Below are positions 1 to 9,194 of a stretch of 64,000 nucleotides of DNA, piece after piece. Position numbers and translations under genes: made by a program. The stretch is from NCBI GenBank assembly GCA_033675265.1, contig JAUJYZ010000153.1:112583-176582 (forward strand), in the 5' to 3' direction. Under the pieces are notes generated by a model. It was not told the origin of the DNA. It saw only the letters and a program-made list of their open reading frames with translations, and made no database searches. The number at the start of each line of letters is the position of its first letter. Position 1 is the first letter of the stretch. This DNA is from Actinostola sp. cb2023 (lineage: Eukaryota; Cnidaria; Anthozoa; Actiniaria; Actinostolidae).

Positions 1-70
1 CCAAACGCAATTTAAACACGTTTAAAATGCGTTTAAACGCATAAACCCAATTCAAAAACGCGTTTAACTT
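1..70. repeat. GCGTTT/AAACGC-rich flank, left
   Basis: Dense short motifs of the form AAACGCGTTT and TTTAAACGC. The same motif cluster reappears on the other side of the 212-bp tandem array, so the two clusters appear to bracket one element. The left end is cut by the window edge. Confidence 0.6.
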
Positions 71-92
71 AGTAGAAAATACTTGAAGTGAA

Positions 93-950
93 GCAAACTG
101 AACTTATACCTATTCAAGTCCGTAAACTTATATTCGCAATGAAAACTCATTTCGTGTCAGGCAAAGACTTTTAATCACATTCCATGGTTGTGTCTTAAGA
201 ATTATAGATCGTATTTCATGTGTTTCTTGCTAGAAATAACCCGCTAGAAGTTGTTTGAAGCAAAGGTTTACAAGCGAACTGACTCACTGTTTACGATCAT
301 TCAAGTCCGTAACGGTCGTTGTTAACTTAGAGCTGATCGCGTTATAATCGCAATGAAAACTCACTTGGCGTCAGGCAAAGACTTTTAATAACATTCTCAT
401 GTTGTGTCTTAAGAATTATAGATCGTATTTCATATGTTTCTTTCTAGAAATAACCCGCTAGAAGTTGTTTGAAGCAAAGGTTTACAAGCGAACTGACTCC
501 ATTGTTTATAATCATTCAAGTCCGTAACGACGGCGTTGACTTAGAGCGTTGCGTTATAATCGCAATGAAAACTTTTTTGGCGTCGGTCAAAGACTTTTAA
601 TAACATTCTCATGTTGTGTCTTAGGAATTATAGATCGTATTTCATGTGTTTCTTTCTAGAAATAACCCGCTAGAAGTTGTTTGAAGCAAAGGTTTACAAG
701 CGAACTGACTCCATTGTTTATAATCATTCAAGTCCGTAACGACGGCGTTGACTTAGAGCATCGCGTTATAATCACAATGAAGGCTCATTTGGCGTAAGGA
801 AAAGAGTTTTAATAACATTCTCATGTTGTGCCTTGAGAATTATAGATCGTATTTCATGTGTTTATTGCTAGAAATAACCAACTAGAGGTTGTTTGAAATC
901 AAGCGAACTGATGGCCGGCGTTAACTTATAGCATCTTGTCATTCGCAATG
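93..950. repeat. 212-bp minisatellite, about four units
   Basis: Unit landmarks (GCAATG followed by the GTCAGGCAAAGAC-type segment) start at 136, 350, 562 and 774, spacings of 214, 212 and 212 bases. A last shortened unit ends near 945. Each unit carries the conserved segments GAATTATAGATCGTATTTCA and AGAAATAACCCGCTAGAAG. Units differ by scattered substitutions; the last has lost about 40 bases. No coding frame runs through it. Internal tandem units of this size are typical of non-autonomous Helentron/DINE-type elements, which is an inference here. Confidence 0.9.
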
Positions 951-1076
951 TTAAACGCGTTTAGTCCTAAACGCGTTCAGAGTTAAACGCGTTCTAAACG
1001 CAATTTAAACGTTTAAAACGCGTTCAAAACGTAAATTGAACGCGTTCAGAACGCGTCCAAAACGCGTTCAAACTAA
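945..1076. repeat. GCGTTT/AAACGC-rich flank, right
   Basis: A run of degenerate AAACGCGTT(C/T) motifs in both orientations, matching the left flank at 1-70. It joins the tandem array to the 180-bp module that follows. Confidence 0.7.
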
Positions 1077-1255
1077 TTCAACAGAGGAATCAATCCAACT
1101 ACATATTGCTTCTACATTTCAAAACCGCAGTAACTACATGTAGTTATAGACTATCATTTTTGTTTATTTCTTTTTTTGTTTTTTATTATTATTATTATTA
1201 TTATTCCCAGGTTTATTTACAGTAGCCACATGCAGTCCTCGACTGCCTATTTTTA
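1073..1255. repeat. 180-bp dispersed module, copy 1
   Basis: Nearly identical by eye to 32213-32395, starting at TTCAACAGAGG and ending at CTATTTTTA. It contains a TTA microsatellite and, near its end, a small palindrome GCAGTC-CTC-GACTGC (1232-1246). A short hairpin just inside a shared 3' end resembles Helitron/Helentron termini; a SINE-like module is the alternative. Confidence 0.85.
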
Positions 1256-2090
1256 TTGAAATGTCTGAAACATTACGTGCTTTTAAATTTCTGTCGGAAA
1301 CTTACTGTAAAGTATTAAAAGTAGAACAACATCATGCAAGCTTGAAGAAGCGTCACGTATCTTCACTTTACAGTAAGACGATAAAGGCTGCAAAAAGTTT
1401 AAATGAACTCTTGAAATCATATATAATCCTACAATTTATAAACAACATTCATTCACGTCTTTCCCACCAACTTTCGGCATTATCAGTTCTAAAATCTAGT
1501 TCATTAGCGTACACGTGAGACACTTGATTGACACATGGTGTGTTAGCATGTGAAAAAAAGTCCACGGGAACCAGGGCGCTTTGGTGGGAACTTTACCAAT
1601 CCGCTCCTTTTACTCTTTACTTTTTAATGGTGAATCTAAGAGATACGGTGATTTCTTGTGAAAAGAGCTTTACTATAAATCACATTTATATCATATCATA
1701 ATGTGAGTATTTTCTCCTACAGTAAGCTTTAGAAACGGTGATTCAACCAGTTTGTTTATGATCATCACTATGGTGTTGTTGAGACAAAGTGCAAGGATGC
1801 TTCGTTCGCCGGTTGTTCGTTTTCTTGTATAAAAACAAATGAGATATAATTTCACACCATTCAAAATACCGGTACTATAAAACCTTCCTTTAGTATTTAG
1901 CTTAAAAACGAGCTAAGTCTCGTGCATGTACGTTAACTAGAACCAAAGACCGGAACCGAAGAAATGTCTTAAGTTTGTGATTTGTTGTTTGCCGGCTTCG
2001 CGTTCAAAAAGTAGTGAAAGGACTCTCCGCACTAGACTATAAAATGCTCCTAATCATCTTTAGTAATTACTCGTGCGTAGGCCGCGGCAC
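1256..2090. other. No confident gene
   Basis: An 85-codon ORF (1261-1518) has no recognisable domain and no supporting context. About 55 bases around 1516-1570 match, inverted, positions near 10945-11005 inside a TIR element, so part of this stretch is repeat-derived. Nothing else is supported. Confidence 0.5.
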
Positions 2091-2094
2091 GAGG

Positions 2095-2103
2095 TATAAA
2101 ATA
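2095..2103 (+). promoter_or_regulatory. TATA box of the secreted-protein gene
   Basis: TATAAAATA lies 113 bases upstream of the ATG at 2208, so initiation near 2125 would give a leader of about 80 bases. It is the only good TATA match close to this ORF. The assignment is by position only. Confidence 0.5.
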
Positions 2104-2207
2104 CAGATCCTATTTTTTTTGTTCCCGTCACAAATCTGCAATCGAGTGGGACTGGGAACGAGACCACGAGACCGACGTTGTACGAAGAAAGTCCAGGTCA
2201 AGTGAAG

Positions 2208-2630
2208 ATGGTGAAGGTATTCGTCTTCTGTTTTTTCCTCTTTATGCTCGAAATGCTTACAAATGCACACACAGTTCGCGGTAAATCTACACTAAAAGAC
2301 GTTGAGCGTTTTCGGAAATATGGATTGTTCCGCGAACACATGAAAGCCATGAATGCCATGAAAGACTTGAATGCCACGAAAGCCAAAGTTATACTCGATC
2401 AACATGTTATGAAAGCCTTGAAAGCCATGAAAGCGAATGTCAAAGTTATAAACAATGCCAAAGTTATAAATTACGATCAATATGTTATGAATGAAAGCCT
2501 TTATTATACAAACTTGAAGTTAAACTGTTGTAAGCTTATATTTATGAACTACAATCCTGAAAGTGAAATCAACCCACGATGTTTACCGACGAAAGTTTCT
2601 AAACACAGGACTGTCAGGATATATATCTAA
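2208..2630 (+). CDS. Small secreted protein, unknown family
   Basis: A 140-codon ORF whose first 22 residues look like a signal peptide: M-V-K, a hydrophobic stretch FVFCFFLFML, then TNAHT before a likely cleavage site. The mature part starts with a conserved-looking block TLKDVERFRKYGLFRE (about residues 28-43). A low-complexity stretch built from a degenerate MKA(M/L) repeat follows to about residue 85, then a tail with a CC pair and another Cys. I chose the ATG at 2208 because it precedes the hydrophobic segment; an in-frame upstream extension to 2178 lacks ATG. A TATA box lies upstream and AATAAA at 2829. Decayed relatives at 26686 and 27913 keep PTLK(D/Y)V and RE at the same spacing, which argues that the N-terminal part is a real protein. 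The repetitive tail may instead be intronic. I do not recognise the family; an excreted peptide or prohormone is a guess. Confidence 0.55.
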   Translation: MVKVFVFCFFLFMLEMLTNAHTVRGKSTLKDVERFRKYGLFREHMKAMNAMKDLNATKAKVILDQHVMKALKAMKANVKVINNAKVINYDQYVMNESLYYTNLKLNCCKLIFMNYNPESEINPRCLPTKVSKHRTVRIYI

Positions 2631-2828
2631 CATCAAGGTGAAGTGGACTTTACTTTGCATTATTTGTGTCATGACTGTTACTGTTAGTATTGTTTACATA
2701 CAAGTTTATGCTTCCTATTGCTGTGCTACCTACCTACATATAAGCTTAAACAGTTATGATTGTGATATATTTGAGAAAGCAAGCAAATTATGGCTGTCAA
2801 TACTGATGAGAAGGATTCAGAGTTTATA

Positions 2829-2834
2829 TCAATA
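2829..2834 (+). terminator. Polyadenylation signal AATAAA
   Basis: A canonical AATAAA lies 199 bases after the stop codon of the secreted-protein ORF, consistent with a short 3' UTR. Confidence 0.4.
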
Positions 2835-2960
2835 AAAACATGTAGATCACGATATGCAAAGTTTATTTATTATAACCGTATTAAATACAACTACTATGAT
2901 GTTTATACTGTTAGTAGATACAACTACCAAATACCATTAAATTACCATGCAAAAGCATAA

Positions 2961-4184
2961 ATTACCATAATTATTATTTATGCAGTTCGTGATAAAGAAC
3001 CGAGCAGAATTCCAGTGAGGCGACTTACACGTGCTTTATATAAAAGCAGAAAAATAAGGAGGCTCGAAAGAAAATACATTGCAAAAAATGTACCCAAATC
3101 ATCAAGAGTCCATCAATATATTTACACATTCAATCTTGGAAGTAAGTTATACAATGATGAAGACAAAAGGTGTCTATGTAAACCAAGAAAACATCCACAT
3201 AATATGAAAGGGAAGACATCTACATGTAATACAGCACTCAATAAAACAAATACAAAGCCTGTGAGAAATAATCAAGCTTCCAATAATTATTGTAATTTAC
3301 AACTACCTGTTTATAAGAATCTCAATCACAGACTTAATTATTGCCATTTCTGCCTTTGTAACGATATAGAAAAAAAACCTGGTCGTACTCACATTAGTCC
3401 TAGTAAGACAATCCATGCACCTTATTGCCAAGGTAATGTATAGTGCCAGTATTTGGTCAAAATGCAGGACAGCAATGTGCAGCAATGACTTTATGTGCTC
3501 TTATTTACAAGGATACAAAATCAATTGCGTCATCAAGTGACTAGCTTGATTCAAATCATGAATATTTGTAATGACTTGTACTCTACCTTATCAAGATTAT
3601 GTCATCAGTCTTATTTAATGTTAACAGAATTACCCACAATGATAACAGTATATGACTGTAATTATCAATTTCAGTACAGTGAAAGTTATACAGGAAGATT
3701 GCATGGTGATTCTTCAATTGAAGGCTTTATGTACTCCATGCCACTAGAACATGCTTTACAATCTTTAATATAAGAAACCTTTAATTCTTTTGTATCGACA
3801 ATAGGATGTGTAACAGTCGGTATTTATTGTACTGTAGAAGGTAGTTTCAAAATATTTGATTCCCATGCTAGAGATTCATTTGGCATGCCCCATAGTCAAG
3901 GGACTTGTGTATTGCTGGAGGCCCATACATTAAATGATTTAAAGGAATACTTCCAATCTCTATATACAAATGATGTTTTATTTGAGCTTAAAGGTATACA
4001 CATTGATAAACAAAATAACTGTGTTTCAAATGTTACTGAAAATGTTGGTAAAAAATTATGTGCTACTCTCGACAACCATGGTAATATGCATATTGGTCAG
4101 AATAAACAGTGTTGTGTCATTTCAGTTTACTGCATATGTTTTCTCTTGTCCTGTCTTGTGGTTATTGGAAACTGGTTACATTAG
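2961..4184 (+). pseudogene. Broken cysteine-protease-like (C76/OTU-type) polyprotein remnant
   Basis: Three consecutive pieces read as one decayed protein. Piece 1 (about 2961-3443, no good ATG) is basic and Cys-rich, with RRLTRALYKSRKIRRLERKY and CHFCLCND. Piece 2 begins in the next frame near 3443 with VPVFGQNAGQQCAAMTLCAL, a G-x-Q-C-x-A-M-T/S type nucleophile-cysteine context. After a frame change near 3535 it continues as LIQIMNI, LYSTLSRL and LTELPTM. An in-frame TAA at 3771 interrupts it before GCVTVGIYC and FKIFDSHARD, a D-S-H-x-R-D motif likely holding the catalytic histidine and aspartate; it ends at 4184. The family resembles viral-tegument/OTU-like protease domains that I recall next to Pif1/Helitron-type helicases in animal mobile elements. 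No helicase is visible here. At least two frame changes and one stop mark it as dead. Confidence 0.5.
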
Positions 4185-5110
4185 ATGCTATTTATGAGCA
4201 TGCCAATTTATTTTATAACAGTATGATAAATAATGATGCAAGTGAATTAATATTACCAAAGATAATTGATGCAGATATTAATGTCTGTCACACAATTCTC
4301 ATTCAAGTAAAACATTCCTTCAAAAATTAATTTTAGAAAAAACTAATGTCACAACCACTGGCTTTTTGCTTTGCTTCTCTGAGTATTATATAAATTGTGT
4401 TATTCAGCAGAATTTAAAAAGGAAGAACTTGAAGTATTTTGTAATAATATTTGATAACAATGAAAGGCTCAACATGCCTGATTGTATAAGTGATACTCAC
4501 TCTTATTGAAACGTTTTGCAATATTTCTGGGGGGAAATCGAATTGCAATGAAGAGGGATATGTGGTATTTTTTTTATCTTGCTCATGCCAACTGACAAAT
4601 TCTGAACGGCAAAACATTTTAAGAAAGCATAAATCCAGTAAACAGCAAAGGAGAGAGAAAAACTGAAAGCCATTGCAGGAATAGTGGGAGAGGGAGAGGT
4701 GTGTGTTGGATGGGAGGTGGGATGTGTGTTGGAGGGGGTGGGGGAGCAGGAGGGAGGTTTGGGAATGAGGGAGGGGATGACAGGGAGTTTTGGTAAAAAT
4801 ATTGGGGATGCTTGGAAATTTTCAAAACTACCCCTAAGATGTACCGGAACTGTTTGGGTGTGGTGCGTAGTTTTTTAACCTTAATGAACTGTTTGCTGAG
4901 TGTAGTATTTGATTAAAATACTGTTAACATGTATCCTCAGTGCATGGTTACCTGACTATCTATATTTAACATACATGAATTTTCTTTTTCGACAGCCTAA
5001 AAGATACCTAATCGCATATTTTAAAAGATACAACAAGCATCCCCGATACTTTTATACTGGATAAACGGGCCAGTTGCAAATTAAACTAGTAAAATATTGA
5101 CCCAATCCTC
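4185..5110. other. No gene; G-rich patch
   Basis: No supported coding region. Positions 4684-4775 form a purine-rich, G-rich minisatellite (GGGAGAGG/GGTGGG-type units) with potential for G-quadruplexes on the plus strand. Confidence 0.6.
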
Positions 5111-5111
5111 C

Positions 5112-5261
5112 TAGAGTACAAACCATATGTCCGTGAAACAGTACTAACTAATTAGTACTAAATAGCACTGATAAAACAATAGAAAACAATAGAGATAACA
5201 CTATTTAGTACTATTTAGTAATTATAGTACTATTTCACGGACATGGTTTAAATTGCACTCT
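5112..5261. mobile_element. Short MITE, TAGAGTRCAAA family
   Basis: Inverted ends: CTAGAGTACAAACCATAT and, reverse-complemented, CCAGAGTGCAATTTAAACCAT, both leading into GTCCGTGAAA(C/T)AGTACT. The interior is built from AGTACTAAATAG motifs, so the whole 150-base copy folds on itself. A larger relative with the same ends is at 41972-43039. Confidence 0.8.
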
Positions 5262-5994
5262 GGTAACGTTCACAGCGTCTTCTTACCCTTGAAATTCTCT
5301 TAAATCTTTCACACGATAACCACATACATTCAACACAAACAGTCAGCTTGGGCTACCTGTGATTGCCACTCAAATAGAATCAAAGGCACCATTTGGTGAA
5401 CTCGTGGATTCCCGTATGTGAGTGACGAGGAACGCCTTGAAGAATACGTTAGGGCATGTTTGAGCATGGAACCAGCACATGTCATATATATTTGTTATCT
5501 TTCATGATCAATGTGCCGTATGTTTTACATTTCGTTCTTAGAGAGAAAACGTATTTGAACATTAATTCTCAAACTCATTAATAATTCATTAGCTCAATAA
5601 CCAATCAGCTCTCACGATTCGAGTCAGGTGGATGTATCTTGATACCGGAGGAAGAACTGATCAAGACACTGATCAAGACACTGAAATTATTGTATATTTA
5701 CCATTATGTTACTTACCTTTAACTTAGTAGACTTACTACCTCTTATTTATCTTGAAAAAAAATCTAGTGATAAATCATCAACCAGAGTTGAATCAGTGAC
5801 CCCTCGCACATTACGCTCACTACTTATCCATTAGACTACCTGACTGCTTGTTCGATTTTGAAGCTCTTTTTAACAAACATAATACTTGCGAGGTGACTCA
5901 TTAGGCCAAGACACAAAAGCAATTATTATGTTCTTTTCTCAGGAGACTCAAGAACAATTCAGATAATCATTCATTATGAATGAGTTTGAGAAGC

Positions 5995-6140
5995 GATATC
6001 AAAAACTCGTGCTTCGTGTTTCATCATGGGATTCAAAACACCTCGAAACAATAAAAGCACTCGGCCTACGGCCTCGTGCTTTCATTAGTTTCTCGGTGTT
6101 TTGAACCCCTGATAAAACACTCGCACTCGTTGTTGATATA
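5995..6140. mobile_element. Hairpin MITE with CGGCCTACGGCC core
   Basis: Almost the whole 146 bases form one long stem: GATATCA...CAAAACACCTCGAAAC on the left pairs with GTTTCTCGGTGTTTTG...TTGATATA on the right, closing on a CGGCC-TAC-GGCC-type tip. A Tc1- or hAT-derived MITE is likely; no transposase is present. Confidence 0.8.
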
Positions 6141-6993
6141 TTACGTAAAATGTATTCAAGAAGTAAAGTTCAATGCTTGATTAACATCTGTGTTGTGTCT
6201 ATTTTTCATCTAGACTTCGAAATAAAGTGTTTTAAGGCGATCGAGTTGTTCACCATGTTTACACGGGTAATAGCTTTTACAAAGGAATACCAAACGAACG
6301 AAAATATACCAATAAATCGTATAATGATGCATAATAAACTACTACTACTACTACATATTTAGCTTAGTACATGCAGAGAGTGAAACAATGATATGAAACA
6401 CTTTATACCCGATAATTCGCTTCAGTGAAGGCGTCCAAAAACGGCTTTAAGTTTGTCCCACTAATAAACTGAACTCCAACATTTATCTTCTCTTCAGTCT
6501 CCTTCAAAGACGACAAAGGAAACTGGCATGTGATTCAAGTCAGTGACACTGAGAAGACCATAGGTTAATATTCCATCCTCGATCCTCCCTGAATGCTTTG
6601 TAAACTTGGCTTTCTTCCGACTCGGCACAATCGGCTATACGGTGTATAAATCCTTCACTTGATGTGTTGTAGCATATAGTAGTTTTTTTATACTCTATCA
6701 GAGCACTGAGTATTTGTCGCTTGCAAACTGGTTTGTTTAGAGTATACATAGTTAATTGGTTCTCAGGGTATTTCCAGGGTTGAATGCCTAAAGTCCGATA
6801 AAATACTGTCGATGCCAAGTACAATGGCAATGGCCGCCGTTTTGTATGAAATGAGAGAGCCCTGGGAACGAGTTTACAATTTGGTGCATATATTAACTTT
6901 CCCCCATCTCATCCCAATAACTCGTGGATGCTACGCAATCCACAAGTTAAAAAGCATACTGATCTTTTGATCGTTCATGATACGGTGTACCCA
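6141..6993. other. No gene recognised
   Basis: Short ORFs only, none with a domain. No clear repeats apart from the element that begins at 6994. Confidence 0.5.
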
Positions 6994-7425
6994 CTTGGGG
7001 GGGGGGGGGGTACTCCCAATAATTACATGATATATATGTGCGGCGGTCCAGGTTTTGGGCCATTTTATTCTCTAATCCAGGTTAAATGAACGCATAAAAA
7101 TCATTAATCCAGGTTATAGCCTAAAAAAAACATTTATTAATTTTTAATAATTTGCATAATGTGGTATCGGCGTTTCAGTAAAACTCCGCATGAACAATAA
7201 TAATGGCTTCAGTCAGACGTAAAGGTGTTAGAGTGTTAGTCTGGCAAAATATCCTGATGCCGGAATGCATCGTATCAGATCGTCAATAAAAATTCGTAAA
7301 TCCAGGGTTTTTTATTTGGGAAATTCGTAAATCCAGGTTTTCGAGTGACAATTAAATTCCAAAAACAGGGTCCAGGTCTGAACATCTCGCCGCACATACC
7401 TAACCACTTGGGGGTGTACCCCAAG
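6994..7425. mobile_element. MITE with CTTGGGG...GTACTCCC ends
   Basis: The left end CTTGG plus a G14 run, TACTCCC and TATGTGCGGCG is mirrored at the right by CGCCGCACATA and GGGGTGTACCCCAAG. Inside, the motif (T/A)AATCCAGG(T/G) occurs at least five times. Similar ends are, from memory, common in cnidarian and other invertebrate genomes. No ORF. Confidence 0.75.
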
Positions 7426-7559
7426 TACTCAATTGCACCAGGGCACGAGTGAGCGCTTGAACCAAGCGTCTAGTTTTACATTATTTCGGGCTTATTTTGG
7501 TTTTGCATTTTGACTGAATGAACACAACACTCGCTGTCAGCCGTTCATTGTGTGAGATC

Positions 7560-8475
7560 TTTAACCGCAATTGCGTAAATTAAATATCAAATGGTTCAAA
7601 CCACAATTGCGGCATGCTCGAGGATCCAGCGGTTTTTGTCCGCGCTCCGAAGTCACCGGCCGAAACAACCCGCTGGATAAATTACCTGCTAGTACGAGTT
7701 CTGGGGAGTGATACGCTCTCAAGCGTATTTAGTATAGCTCGCATTTCAGACCCTAAAGAAATGTCAAAAATGAAGTGATAACTGAAGTCCAGATTGTTCA
7801 TAATGATATATACGCTGAAAATTCTGTATTCCGTACTCGTGGTGCGTATTCTTTCAGTTGGCGGTACTTGTAGCTTCAAATCGTTTCTGGCCTCCCAATT
7901 CAAACAACACATTTACCAGCGCTAAGGATCGGATATCACTAGCAAACATATCAAGCTTTTGCCATATCAAATACATATCATCCTTTTTTTTTAAACGATA
8001 ATTAAACGCTTCGAGAACCATGAAGGTCCATGAACTGTTCTGGCTTTAGGAAATCGATCCCGGGGAAAAACTAGAGTACGTGATCGATCGCATCACACAA
8101 ATGCATTTCTTTAAAACATCCGTCAACATGGACGCTATCTTTGAAAATTATGGTCGAGTTTTGATTGGCCCTCTTTTTTACCCTCAAAAAGAGGGCCAAT
8201 CAAAATCAAGATTCGTTTCACGCCACAGAACTCGTACTAGCTGGTAATTTATCCAGCGGGTTGTTTCGGCCGGTGACTTCGGAGCGCGGACAAAAACCGC
8301 TGGATCCTCGAGCATGCAATTGCGGTTGCTTAAACCGCATTGCATTTGCCCTCAAACACAGTTGCGTTTGACCTCAAACGCAATTGCAGTTTGTCTAACC
8401 GCAATTGCGTTTGGTCTAAGCGCAATTGCGTTTGGTGTAAATGCAATTGCGGCTTCTCAATTGCGGTTCAAACGC
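7560..8475. mobile_element. Inverted-repeat element with CGCAATTGCG arrays
   Basis: Arms 7612-7703 and 8226-8317 are 92 bases each and, by eye, differ at one position. They start with GCATGCTCGAGGATCC and run through CCGCGCTCCGAAGTCACC. Outside the arms lie copies of CGCAATTGCG (one on the left, several tandem 21-base units at 8350-8470). A 522-base spacer separates the arms. The near-identity of the arms suggests recent insertion or gene conversion. No transposase. Confidence 0.85.
8159..8205. repeat. Perfect 20-bp hairpin inside the element spacer
   Basis: TTTTGATTGGCCCTCTTTTT (8159-8178) is followed by a 7-base loop and its exact reverse complement (8186-8205). Confidence 0.95.
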
Positions 8476-9188
8476 ATTTACAGCCAAAACTTTTGGGCTG
8501 TACTGTATTTTGTCACTTCGAAGAGAGAAGCCATCGATAATTTATACTCTCGCTGTACATGTACTAGAAAATAACTACTTTAGTCGTATCTTTGTGCGAC
8601 AATAATGCTATTTTGAGCTCCTCAATCCTTTATTCATCCACTTTTCAAAGCTTTATAAGTGGGAAAATGGTGCCAAAAGGCAAAACCCAACTTCCCCCAA
8701 CTGTCCTGAGCTGAGTTGAAGGGAACATTTCGTTGGTGATGTGTTTTGTAAATGGCTTCCACTTGCTTGACGATTTAATAATTGTCGTTGTATTATTCCA
8801 TAACAGTCCTGACCACTGAATACCAATACCAACCTCAAAGGCAAGGGGTTTTGAAACCTAAAGCAGTAAAGGCTAAAGATGCAAAGTGACCAACACTCAA
8901 CTGTCAACAGGCAATGTGTTAATTTACATGTGTTCTTCCCTGGCGATATTCGCCTCTATTTCATAGTAAGTCTTTATAGTTTTATATTGTAATTGTAGTT
9001 GATTGTTTGTGAAGAAAGATTGCTTTAAATTTCGAAACTTTACAATTCATGCTTAAATACGATCATCATGTAAGGTTTACATGTATGTAGCCGCCAATAT
9101 ATACATTGTACATACATTGTATGTACAATCATAAAGATTTCTAATCATAGCCTATCCTTATTTAGTACTACTATTTAGTAGAGTTAGT
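8476..9188. other. No gene recognised
   Basis: An 84-codon minus ORF at 8653-8907 has no recognisable domain. Small palindromes around 9098-9130 (ACATTGTATGTACAAT type) and TTTAGTACTA motifs near 9160 resemble the 5.1-kb MITE interior. Confidence 0.4.
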
Positions 9189-9194
9189 TTTTTA

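Noticed and set aside
1..950. CRISPR-like array from regularly spaced repeats
   Set aside because: The units are 212 bp tandem copies without unique spacers, in a eukaryotic genome.
3303..3485. Minus ORF inside the protease remnant
   Set aside because: Opposite-strand shadow; the plus-strand reading has recognisable motifs.
4619..4825. Proline-rich minus ORF (LPPAPPPPPTHIPPP)
   Set aside because: It is produced by the G-rich minisatellite on the plus strand; no conserved context.
7612..7628. Vector polylinker contamination (GCATGCTCGAGGATCC)
   Set aside because: Present in both arms of an inverted repeat that continues for 92 bases and merges with local CGCAATTGCG repeats; kept only as something to verify.
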